Source of the DNA: SLFT01 sp964493075
GTDB lineage: Bacteria > Hydrogenedentota > Hydrogenedentia > Hydrogenedentales > CAITNO01
DNA length: 11,707 bases
Direction of reading: 5' to 3'
Assembly (NCBI GenBank): GCA_964493075.1
Contig: CAZBNU010000121.1
Coordinates: 1 to 11,707, forward strand
In this document: piece by piece, positions 1 through 6,768 of the stretch
Layout: each line of letters begins with the position of its first letter
Numbering within the stretch: position 1 is the stretch's first letter
Made by a program: the position numbers and the translations under genes
Notes under the pieces: generated by a model
What the model saw: only the letters and a program-made list of their open reading frames with translations
Databases searched by the model: none
Told to the model about the DNA's origin: nothing

Positions 1-1
1 A

Positions 2-106
2 GCCGATGCAAAATGGTAGTCTCCAGATTCACCGTTCCTTTATAACCTTTCCCTTACGCTGAAGAAGGACGGAAAAGCGCTGGACGCCGTCACCAGTTAT
101 TTCGGC
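2..106 (+). pseudogene. Upstream in-frame GH2 coding remnant with amber stop at 17-19
   Basis: Reading frame 2 from the window edge gives A-D-A-K-W-stop-S-P-D-S-P-F-L-Y-N-L and continues without a break through the KKDGKALDAVTSYFG stretch into the GH2 frame at 107. GH2 enzymes usually carry W-S-P-D-x-P-x-L-Y at this point, at the end of the immunoglobulin-like domain before the barrel. The TAG falls where Trp (TGG) is expected, one base different. The coding signal on both sides shows that the gene once ran through here. The stop may be a real nonsense mutation or a base error near a contig end. No ATG, GTG or TTG with a ribosome binding site lies between the stop and 107. Confidence 0.7.
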
Positions 107-1447
107 ATGCGTAAGATCAGTCTGGAAAAGGATAAGGAAGGCATCAACCGGCTGTTTCTCAACAATGAACCCCTCTTTCATTTTGGCCCGCTGGACCAGG
201 GCTGGTGGCCGGACGGACTGTATACAGCGCCTACGGACGAAGCGCTGCGTTATGACGTACAGGTAACCCGGGACATGGGCTTCAACATGGCGCGGAAACA
301 TGTCAAGGTGGAGCCTGCCCGCTGGTACTATCATTGTGATCAACTGGGATTGATGGTATGGCAGGACATGCCCAACGGCGACATGCATATCGGCGCAAAT
401 CAACCCGACATTGAACGCACCCTGGAATCCCACGACAATTATTTCAATGAATGGGCGCATATCATGAACATGCTGCGCAACAACCCGAGCATCGTTATGT
501 GGGTGCCCTTCAACGAGGGCTGGGGACAGTTCGCAACCAATCAGGTTTCCGACTGGACTAAAAATTACGATCCCACACGGCTGGTGAACCAGGTAAGCGG
601 CTGGGCGGACCGCAAAGGCGGCGACGTCTACGACAAACACAACTATCCGGCGCCAGCCATGTTCCCCATTGAAGAAAAGCGCGCCTCGGTGCTGGGCGAG
701 TTTGGCGGACTTGGCTGGCCGGTGGAAGACCACCTGTGGTGGAACAAACGTAACTGGGGCTACCGCACTTACGAATCCAAGGAACAACTGACCGAGGAAT
801 ACGAATCGCTCATCTTCACGCTGCGCACCCTGATTCCCCAGGGATTGGCCGCCGCCGTGTACACCCAGACCACCGACGTGGAAGGCGAGGTTAACGGTCT
901 ACTAACCTACGACCGCGAACTGGTAAAGATCGGTCTGGACAAACTTGCAGCCATCAATAACAAGGTCTATGGCGCCCCGTTGCAGGTGCAGGTGCTTGTG
1001 CCGACTTCGGAAGCAGAAGGGCAACCCTGGCGTTACACGTTCGAATCCCCAGACAAGGACTGGCGCAAACCGGAGTTTGATGATAGCGGATGGAAAGAAG
1101 GCATGGGTGTCTTAGGTACGAAAGGTACCCCCGGCGCCAATGTACGCACTGTCTGGGATACCAGCGACATCTGGGCAAGGCGGGAAGTCGCACTGCCGGA
1201 ACTGACCGATGGCGAGGTGCATCTGAATGTACATCACGACGAAGACGCCGCAATTTACTTTAACGGCACGCGGGTCGCCAAACTTTCGGGCTATACCACC
1301 GGTTACACGCCCTTGATACTCCAAAGACAAGCGCTGGACGCATTAAAACCCGGGAAAAATGTCATTGCCGTCCACTGCAAACAAACCGGCGGCGGCCAAT
1401 GCATTGACCTGGGGCTGTCCATTATTAAGGAACCTGATGACAAATAA
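107..1447 (+). CDS. GH2 beta-galactosidase-type glycoside hydrolase (C-terminal part; true N-terminus upstream)
   Basis: This is a retaining glycoside hydrolase of family 2, expected to remove terminal beta-linked sugars such as beta-galactosides. Seen: residues 1-290 form a GH2 TIM barrel. The proposed acid/base is Glu137 in the MWVPFNEGWG motif and the proposed nucleophile is Glu198 in VLGEFGG. The barrel-closing VYTQTTDVEGEVNGLLTYDR stretch is at 251-270. Residues 305-440 look like an added C-terminal beta-sandwich (galactose-binding/jelly-roll style). ATG 107 is only the first in-frame start and is unlikely to be real: it sits inside the conserved YFGMRKIS segment, and homologous sequence continues in frame back to position 20. 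A TAG at 17-19 blocks further extension. The N-terminal sugar-binding and immunoglobulin-like domains of GH2 should lie outside the window. The family call is secure; substrate specificity is not shown by the sequence. Confidence 0.9.
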   Translation: MRKISLEKDKEGINRLFLNNEPLFHFGPLDQGWWPDGLYTAPTDEALRYDVQVTRDMGFNMARKHVKVEPARWYYHCDQLGLMVWQDMPNGDMHIGANQPDIERTLESHDNYFNEWAHIMNMLRNNPSIVMWVPFNEGWGQFATNQVSDWTKNYDPTRLVNQVSGWADRKGGDVYDKHNYPAPAMFPIEEKRASVLGEFGGLGWPVEDHLWWNKRNWGYRTYESKEQLTEEYESLIFTLRTLIPQGLAAAVYTQTTDVEGEVNGLLTYDRELVKIGLDKLAAINNKVYGAPLQVQVLVPTSEAEGQPWRYTFESPDKDWRKPEFDDSGWKEGMGVLGTKGTPGANVRTVWDTSDIWARREVALPELTDGEVHLNVHHDEDAAIYFNGTRVAKLSGYTTGYTPLILQRQALDALKPGKNVIAVHCKQTGGGQCIDLGLSIIKEPDDK

Positions 1448-1503
1448 TTCCAACAAAACAACCCGTTGTTGTCTAACCCGGCTCCATTTATTAATCTCTT
1501 TGC

Positions 1504-1510
1504 AAAGGAG
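1504..1510 (+). promoter_or_regulatory. Ribosome binding site for the YhcH-family gene
   Basis: AAAGGAG lies 9 nt before ATG 1520. It decides the start: the open frame reaches back to an upstream TTG at 1466, but that codon has no Shine-Dalgarno sequence, and conserved family sequence begins only after 1520. ATG 1526 in the same frame would be 15 nt away, too far to be preferred. Confidence 0.8.
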
Positions 1511-1519
1511 ACCATTATC

Positions 1520-1947
1520 ATGATTATGGATGTACTATCACGGTGGAATAACTACCAGTGGAATAACGAACGGTTTGAGACGGCGTTCACGTTTCTGGAA
1601 GGCTTAAAAACCGATGCTCCGGATGGCCGCACGGAGATTGACGGCGACAACGTTTTCTGTACGGTGCAGGCCTATGAGACCAACGCCTGGGAAGGGCAGC
1701 GTTTCGAGTCGCATCGTCTGTATGCCGACATACAATTGTTGCTTGACGGCGAGGAGTCCATCTTGTGGGCGCCTATAGAAACCCTGAAGGTGGTGCAGCC
1801 GTACGAACCGGATGTGATGTTCTACGGCCTGGCGCCGGCATCCACGGAACTGGTGTTTAGCCCCGGTATTTTTGCTGTGTTTTATCCCACCGACGCCCAT
1901 GCGCCCTGTCTGCAGCATGGCTCAAAATCAACCGTGCGCAAAGCGGT
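1520..1947 (+). CDS. YhcH/YjgK/YiaL (DUF386, EbgC-like) family protein, 3' end lost in N gap
   Basis: This is a small cupin-fold protein of the family that includes YhcH/NanQ and EbgC. Members are linked to sugar catabolism; some handle sugar anomers and EbgC modifies the Ebg beta-galactosidase. Seen: 142 residues before the gap, with the conserved SHRLYADIQ motif at 64-72 (His65, Arg66, Asp70), the following LLLDGEE, and the FAVFYPTDAHAPCLQ motif around 118-132 (His127). The end STVRK is where family members have their last beta strand, so only about 8-12 residues and the stop should be hidden in the gap. It lies 72 nt after the GH2 gene, repeating the GH2-then-DUF386 order of ebgA-ebgC. The frame stays open across the Ns by chance; it is not fused to the next protein. 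Confidence 0.88.
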
Positions 1948-2047
1948 NNNNNNNNNNNNNNNNNNNNNNNNNNNNNNNNNNNNNNNNNNNNNNNNNNNNN
2001 NNNNNNNNNNNNNNNNNNNNNNNNNNNNNNNNNNNNNNNNNNNNNNN
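1948..2047. other. Assembly gap of exactly 100 N
   Basis: One hundred consecutive N, the conventional placeholder for a scaffold gap of unknown size. Coding sequence on the left is the end of a YhcH-family gene and on the right the middle of an unrelated TIM-barrel protein. The true missing length must therefore include the YhcH stop, an intergene and the N-terminal part of the next gene, likely several hundred bases. Confidence 0.97.
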
Positions 2048-3082
2048 TTGTGGAATGCCTGGTACCGTGCAACCCAGTGGCGGCGAGGCGAGGAACCCCG
2101 CCAGCAACGGGAATTGATTAACGCGCTCACCGATGCCGCATTGAAGGAAAAACTTAATGCCATGCGGTCCGAGGCAGAAGTCGCGTATGCCACGGCACAG
2201 CCGGAAATCGGCGAAAAACTTTCGGACGCCATCTGGCGTGAACTGGGCAAAGAACCGCCCAACCCCGACCTGAACCTGTCCAATGCGCCAGAGCGCGCCG
2301 AAAAACTCGGCAAGGGCATGATAGAGGGCTATCAATTCCTGAAAGAAGCCGACCCGAACCACCCCATCTGGATGAATCATGCACCGCGCAACAGCATTGA
2401 CCAACTGGCCTTTTTCAATCAGGGCGCCGATATCGTGGGTTGCGACATTTATCCCGTTCCTCTTGGCGGCACCGGCCATTCAGACCTGGGCGATCGCACA
2501 TTGGCCTGTGTAGGCGCCTACACCCGCCGCATGCAGAACGCCGCTCCCGGAAAGCCGGTATGGATGGTGTTGCAGGGCTTCGGCTGGGCAGACCTCAATG
2601 AGACGGCTGGCGCCAAAGACAGGGAGAAAATGCGCAAGCCCACCTTGGAAGAAACCCGGTTCATGGCGTACGATGCCATCGTCAACGGCGCTCGCGGCAT
2701 CCTCTACTGGGGCACAGCGTATATGGGTGATGCACCGGTATTCTGGCAGGAACTGCGATCAGTAGTATCAGAACTCAACGAACTGCAACCGATATTGTCC
2801 GCCCGGGATGCACAACTGGACATCCGAATCGAGTTGGCAGAGACCTGGGGCTCCCTTGATCGAGGAGTACGGGTATTACCCAAACAGGTGGGCGATCAGG
2901 TTCATCTTATTGTCGTTAATGAATGGTGCGATCCGCTGCGCTATACCCTGTCCGGGCTGGACACAGTGAACGGCGCTTCCTACAAAGACAGTGTAACCGG
3001 CCTTACGGTGAGTGTGGAAGGTGGCGCTTTAACCCTTCCCATTCGTGCTTATGGCGTGCAGGTATTGCAGCCTAATGAATAA
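2048..3082 (+). CDS. TIM-barrel glycoside hydrolase-like protein, N-terminus lost in N gap
   Basis: This is the C-terminal 344 residues of a glycosidase-like protein; I cannot assign a CAZy family. Seen (numbering from the gap edge): a charged, helix-forming stretch at about 10-100; DPNHPIWMNHAPRN at 102-115; GADIVGCDIYPVP at 126-138, a barrel-strand pattern; KPVWMVLQGFGW at 169-180; RGILYWGTAYMG at 216-227, typical of the last barrel strand; and a small beta-sandwich from about 255 to the end. In clan GH-A enzymes the nucleophile Glu sits at the end of strand 7. Here the matching position in the MVLQGFGW motif appears to be Gln175, so either the enzyme uses another residue or it is not a classical hydrolase. 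The reading frame matches that of the preceding YhcH gene only by accident. The next gene follows after 66 nt. Confidence 0.72.
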   Translation: MWNAWYRATQWRRGEEPRQQRELINALTDAALKEKLNAMRSEAEVAYATAQPEIGEKLSDAIWRELGKEPPNPDLNLSNAPERAEKLGKGMIEGYQFLKEADPNHPIWMNHAPRNSIDQLAFFNQGADIVGCDIYPVPLGGTGHSDLGDRTLACVGAYTRRMQNAAPGKPVWMVLQGFGWADLNETAGAKDREKMRKPTLEETRFMAYDAIVNGARGILYWGTAYMGDAPVFWQELRSVVSELNELQPILSARDAQLDIRIELAETWGSLDRGVRVLPKQVGDQVHLIVVNEWCDPLRYTLSGLDTVNGASYKDSVTGLTVSVEGGALTLPIRAYGVQVLQPNE

Positions 3083-3148
3083 CGCCGTTATCTGCAGCAG
3101 CACGATTCTATTTTGCTAAGGCTTTTCCAATATTGAATAACATATACG

Positions 3149-4513
3149 ATGCCAAGTGACAATTTAAAAGAACTCGCCAACACTCCGGTTCGTCAGCTGG
3201 TATGGCGTTTTTTCTGGCCTGCCTTCATCGGCATTATGGCGCACTCCCTTTACAATATCATTGACCGCATCTTTATTGGTCAAGGCGTGGGCGCAGAAGC
3301 ATTAAGCGGTGTGTCAGCTGTATTTCCCGTGATGATTCTCATGGCCGCCTTCGGCATGCTCATCGGGGTGGGGGCAAGTGCTCAGGTCTCGCTGGCGCTG
3401 GGCAGGAAAGATATGGAGACGGCAAGGAAGATATTGGGCAATGCCGTTGTGCTGGTGTTCATCGTATCCGTAGCGGTTACAAGTCTCGGCTTCATCATTA
3501 AAACACCCATGTTGCGGCTCTTCGGCGCGAATGATGTGACCATAAGCTATGCCAACGACTACCTCAACATCATATTGTGGGGGACGCTGGTGAATCAGTT
3601 CGGTTTTTCTGTAAACGCCATCATCCGCGCAGAAGGCAATGCCCGCGTAGCCATGTACAGCATGTTAATCAGTTCTGGCATCAACATTCCCTTGGATGCC
3701 TTTTTCATTTTCTACCTGGACATGGGCGTGAAGGGCGCGGCTATTGCCACCATCATTTCCATGTCCGTGTTGTGCGTCTGGGTGTTGATTCATTTCCGCA
3801 GCAAACGGTGTGTGGTACCCCTGCAACTGCGCTATATCCGCATACAACCACGCATCGTACTGGCCATTCTGTCCATAGGGGTCTCGCCCTTTCTCATGCA
3901 GATGGCGAACAGCATGGTTCAGGGGTTGTTTAACTACAATCTCATCAAGTACGGCAGCGACCTGGCAGTGGGCGCCATGGGCATCATCCTCAGCATCACG
4001 TTTATTGTGATTACCTGCATCATTGCACTGAATATGGCGACACAGCCCATCATCGGTTATAACTTCGGCGCAAAAAATTTCCGGCGGGTAAAAGATACCC
4101 TGAAAACATCGTTAATCACGGCGACTCTGATTTCCATTATAGCCTGGGCAATCATCCATTCCGTGCCGGAACTAATAATCGGCGTTTTTATCAGGGGAAA
4201 TGCCGAACTCACAGCGTTGGCGGTTAACGGCATGCATATCTTCCTCATCGCACTACCTGTCATCGGTTTCCAGGTTGTGGCTGGCAATTATTTTCAGTCT
4301 ATTGGGAAAGCGTCCACCTCCGTATTTCTTACCCTGCTGCGCCAGGTCATAGTACTCATTCCCATGTTGTTGATCCTGCCCCCGATTTTCGAACTGAAAG
4401 GTGTCTGGATGGCAGGCCCCATATCGGACAGCGTCGCCGCAACCATCTGCGGCATCCTGCTTGTGATAGAATGGAGAAGGATAAGCGCCCAGGCGGCAAC
4501 CCCTGCGGAATAA
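3149..4513 (+). CDS. MATE family efflux transporter
   Basis: This is an inner-membrane multidrug/toxin extrusion antiporter, which exports organic compounds in exchange for sodium ions or protons. Seen: 454 residues, the usual MATE length, with about 12 hydrophobic segments. MATE signatures in the first half are PVRQLVWRFFWPAFIGI with YNIIDRIFIGQGVG (13-48), LIGVGASAQVSLALGRKD (71-88) and IIRAEGNARVAMYSM...NIPLDAFFIF (158-188). The second-half equivalent ALNMATQPIIGYNFGAKNFRR spans 293-313. The style is nearest to the MepA/DinF-like bacterial MATE group. No clear Shine-Dalgarno precedes ATG 3149; the start is chosen because the N-terminal family motif begins shortly after it. It lies 66 nt after the TIM-barrel gene on the same strand, so co-transcription is plausible. 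The substrate cannot be told from sequence. Confidence 0.93.
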   Translation: MPSDNLKELANTPVRQLVWRFFWPAFIGIMAHSLYNIIDRIFIGQGVGAEALSGVSAVFPVMILMAAFGMLIGVGASAQVSLALGRKDMETARKILGNAVVLVFIVSVAVTSLGFIIKTPMLRLFGANDVTISYANDYLNIILWGTLVNQFGFSVNAIIRAEGNARVAMYSMLISSGINIPLDAFFIFYLDMGVKGAAIATIISMSVLCVWVLIHFRSKRCVVPLQLRYIRIQPRIVLAILSIGVSPFLMQMANSMVQGLFNYNLIKYGSDLAVGAMGIILSITFIVITCIIALNMATQPIIGYNFGAKNFRRVKDTLKTSLITATLISIIAWAIIHSVPELIIGVFIRGNAELTALAVNGMHIFLIALPVIGFQVVAGNYFQSIGKASTSVFLTLLRQVIVLIPMLLILPPIFELKGVWMAGPISDSVAATICGILLVIEWRRISAQAATPAE

Positions 4514-4595
4514 TCTGCCGGGATTTGAAGCCTGTTGCCCATTACCCTAGTCCTAATAAATGGTAACGGTCTACCACTAAAGATTAGCTGTACAT

Positions 4596-4685
4596 TGTAG
4601 GGTGGGTGAAGCGGATGCGGAACCCACCAGAATAAACGTTTACATTGGAAATGGTGGGTTCCGCATCCGCTTCACCCACCCTACA
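4596..4685. repeat. REP/BIME-like inverted doublet with GTAG ends
   Basis: Arms 4596-4629 and 4652-4685 are perfect reverse complements (34 nt), with a 22-nt centre. Each arm is itself a unit of a tetranucleotide plus hairpin: GTAG (4597-4600), GGTGGGT (4601-4607), 14 nt, ACCCACC (4622-4628). The mirror unit is GGTGGGT (4653-4659), 14 nt, ACCCACC (4674-4680), CTAC (4681-4684). A GTAG foot next to a short hairpin is the hallmark of REP sequences mobilised by REP-associated tyrosine transposases, and two opposed units make a BIME-like element. The centre holds a 10-nt palindrome at 4633-4642. No transposase is in the window. As RNA, the element could also stop or stabilise transcripts of the MATE gene. 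Confidence 0.85.
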
Positions 4686-4738
4686 GTATCCGATTTTGAG
4701 AATTCGGATAAAGTGCGCAATAAATTGCATAAACAAAC

Positions 4739-4744
4739 AAGGAG
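4739..4744 (+). promoter_or_regulatory. Ribosome binding site for the ceramidase-family gene
   Basis: AAGGAG lies 7 nt before ATG 4752. It fixes the start. The open frame extends back to GTG 4602, but that segment is only the REP doublet being read as codons, and it precedes a proper N-terminal membrane segment. Confidence 0.85.
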
Positions 4745-4751
4745 ATATGTT

Positions 4752-6185
4752 ATGCGTCTTTGGAAAAAGATTCTGCTTGGATTCGTGGTAATCATCGCGA
4801 GTCTTGTCGCCCTGTTCCTGATTTTCATCGGACCATGGCCCACCTACAGCGCTGGTTTTGAAAATGCTTCTTATTACGAAGAAAATCTTAATGCAATCAA
4901 AACCCAGGCAACGATGAACAAGATCACCGCTACACCGGATCAACTACAGGCTGGCTGGGGGGTCTGCGATATGACCCCCGAACCGGGGTTGCCCATGGCG
5001 GGCTACGGTGCGCGCCACAACATCAAGGAGTATCTGCTGGGCGATGAACCTACCGGCCTTACTACAGGCGCGCACGACAGACTGCATGTGAAGGCAGTGG
5101 CGCTAAGCGATGGCGAAGACACAGTAGTCATTGTCGGGGCCGACATGCTGCTCATGCCGCCAAATGTTGCCGATGGGGTATACGCAGCGGTGGCGGCGAA
5201 AACGCCTTTGACTGCGAACGACATCCTCTTCGGGGCCAGCCACACCCACGACGGTCCCGGCGCATGGGGTCCCGGCCTGGCGGCCTTCGTCACGGGCGGC
5301 ACGTACGATCCCAAAGTGGTGGAGTTCCTCACCGTGGCATTTACCAACGCCATATTGGACGCCTATAACAGTCTCGCCCCTGCAAAACTGGCCTATGGCG
5401 CTTTTGATGCGAAAGAATTCATCCGTAACAGAGCACGGGATGCCGCCATTGATACCCGGTTCAACTACCTGATTCTGGAAAAAGAGAACGGCAAGCGTTA
5501 CATCCTTACCCGATTCTCTGCCCATCCAACAACAGTGGGTTCCCGGTTCCTGCAGTTTACGGCGGAGTTTCCGGGTTTTCTGCAGACCGCGCTTGAACAA
5601 ACCCTTCCTAATACCACTGTTGCCTATATCGGTGGTTCCCTGGGCAGTTCCGGCCCCCGTGCCCCCGAAGGCCCGGACGACATCAGTCGCGCAAAGGCTA
5701 TGGGGATGGCGCTGGCGCAGAAATTCCTCGATAATGTGGACATGGAAAATCTTGACTGGAAAACCAACGTGGACGTGGCCGCCATCGGCATTCCGCTGCA
5801 ACTGCCGCCCTTCCAACTGCGCGTTTCCCAAAAACTGCGCCTCTCGCCCATGCTGCCTAAGCTGCTCGGTGTGCCCCACGAAGCCCGAATGCAATCGGTG
5901 CGCCTGGGCGATCTCTATCTCGTGGGCACACCCGCCGATTTCAGCGGTGAAATCAGCCTCGACTGGAGCAACTGGGCCAAAGCCAACGGCTTCACCCTGT
6001 GGCCCACCAGTTTCTGCTACGGTTACATCGGCTACGTATCGCCCGACAAATACTACAGCGAACCCGACGCAACCAAAGAATATGAAACCGGGCTAATGTC
6101 GTGGATCGGCCCCCATCAGGAAGCCTTCTTCACCGCCCTCATGAAAAATATGGTAGATTCCTTGAAAACCTCTGCAGCAGGATGA
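4752..6185 (+). CDS. Neutral/alkaline ceramidase-family hydrolase, membrane-anchored
   Basis: The protein belongs to the neutral ceramidase family, zinc amidases that cleave ceramide to sphingoid base and fatty acid outside the cytoplasm. Seen in 477 residues: Lys-Lys followed by one hydrophobic helix at about 7-27, a signal anchor or uncleaved signal peptide; the family N-terminal motif AGWGVCDMTPEPGLPMAGYGAR (67-88); a zinc-site motif ASHTHDGPG with His164 and His166 (162-170); FSAHPTTVGS with His258 (255-264); GTPADFSGE (392-400); and GYIGYVSPDKYY (424-435), which matches the Tyr-bearing region of the active site. Where characterised ceramidases have a zinc-ligand Glu, this one appears to have Asp396. 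It is shorter than typical full ceramidases (about 650-700 residues) and seems to lack their C-terminal immunoglobulin-like domain. The true substrate may be a sphingolipid or another N-acyl compound. Confidence 0.87.
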   Translation: MRLWKKILLGFVVIIASLVALFLIFIGPWPTYSAGFENASYYEENLNAIKTQATMNKITATPDQLQAGWGVCDMTPEPGLPMAGYGARHNIKEYLLGDEPTGLTTGAHDRLHVKAVALSDGEDTVVIVGADMLLMPPNVADGVYAAVAAKTPLTANDILFGASHTHDGPGAWGPGLAAFVTGGTYDPKVVEFLTVAFTNAILDAYNSLAPAKLAYGAFDAKEFIRNRARDAAIDTRFNYLILEKENGKRYILTRFSAHPTTVGSRFLQFTAEFPGFLQTALEQTLPNTTVAYIGGSLGSSGPRAPEGPDDISRAKAMGMALAQKFLDNVDMENLDWKTNVDVAAIGIPLQLPPFQLRVSQKLRLSPMLPKLLGVPHEARMQSVRLGDLYLVGTPADFSGEISLDWSNWAKANGFTLWPTSFCYGYIGYVSPDKYYSEPDATKEYETGLMSWIGPHQEAFFTALMKNMVDSLKTSAAG

Positions 6186-6705
6186 TTGGCCGCAAATAAC
6201 CCCATCCGGGGGATATTCCTGCCTCCACAACGCGATATCAATGAAGGCAGAAGAATTACTTCTGCGTTATCGCTTTGTCACGCATTTTCTGGCGTTGGGA
6301 ACCTGTAGTCACAATTCTTGTTGTATTTGAACCGGTGTTCCAAGAAACATATATTTACAAGGAATTACAAGACTTAGAGCATTGGATTTCTTTATTCTGT
6401 TATAACTACCTACGCTTCTTCCGGGACTTCGCACGAAAGGAGTAGCGCCTGCGGTGCAACAGATGCTTGTCTGTCCTCTGATTGACCAACGGTTGTTATC
6501 CAATGTTATCCTGAAAAGGTGCATTCAATTTTAGCCAGGGGCAATGCCCCTGGATTGAGAAATCTGCATTTACCTCACCCTGCTAAACACCAGCCCCCAG
6601 ATTTCAACGCGCCTTCCCCTTTTATGGTCAAGCATTTGGCACAGTCCCCGCTTCCATACTTTGTCCCTATGCGCAGGGGACAAGAATGCCCCCCCGGAAA
6701 CAACG
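6186..6705. other. Gene-free region between convergent genes, with small hairpins
   Basis: No credible gene was found on either strand; the short open frames have no ribosome binding site or protein-like composition. Inverted repeats seen: GCAGAAG at 6247-6253 with CTTCTGC at 6259-6265, inside a looser outer pair GCGATA 6232-6237 / TATCGC 6268-6273; CCAGGGG 6535-6541 with CCCCTGG 6547-6553; GAAATCTG 6559-6566 with CAGATTTC 6598-6605; and TTGTCCC 6661-6667 with GGGACAA 6677-6683. The first could end the ceramidase transcript but lacks a good T run. Confidence 0.6.
6247..6265 (+). terminator. Possible weak terminator of the ceramidase-family gene
   Basis: A 7-bp stem with a 5-nt loop lies about 60 nt after the ceramidase stop codon, enclosed by a second 6-bp pairing (6232-6237 with 6268-6273). 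Only three T follow the outer stem, so this is a weak candidate. It might instead only protect the 3' end of the message. Confidence 0.3.
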
Positions 6706-6735
6706 ATCCCCGCAACGGTCGCCCGTTGCGGGGAT
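6706..6735 (-). terminator. Hairpin terminator of the outer-membrane barrel gene
   Basis: A perfect 13-bp GC-rich stem, 6706-6718 with 6723-6735, and the 4-nt loop TCGC. It begins 33 nt beyond the stop codon of the minus-strand gene. On the minus strand the stem is followed by a short T-rich run (TTGTTTCC). Position, stem strength and tight loop make this a likely rho-independent terminator, although the T run is imperfect. Confidence 0.7.
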
Positions 6736-6768
6736 ACGCATAAGTCTACTCAAACAACTACGGTGTTC

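Noticed and set aside
29..787. 252-residue minus-strand open frame
   Set aside because: It is antisense to conserved GH2 sequence containing both catalytic glutamates and shows no family features of its own.
4602..4751. N-terminal extension of the ceramidase gene from GTG 4602
   Set aside because: It translates the REP doublet. A strong ribosome binding site at 4739-4744 and a normal signal-anchor start are found at 4752.
5103..5894. 263-residue minus-strand open frame
   Set aside because: It is the shadow of the ceramidase-family gene; no start signal or recognisable domain.
6200..6211. CCCC-GGGG hairpin just after the ceramidase stop
   Set aside because: Only a 4-bp stem with no T run; too weak to call a terminator.
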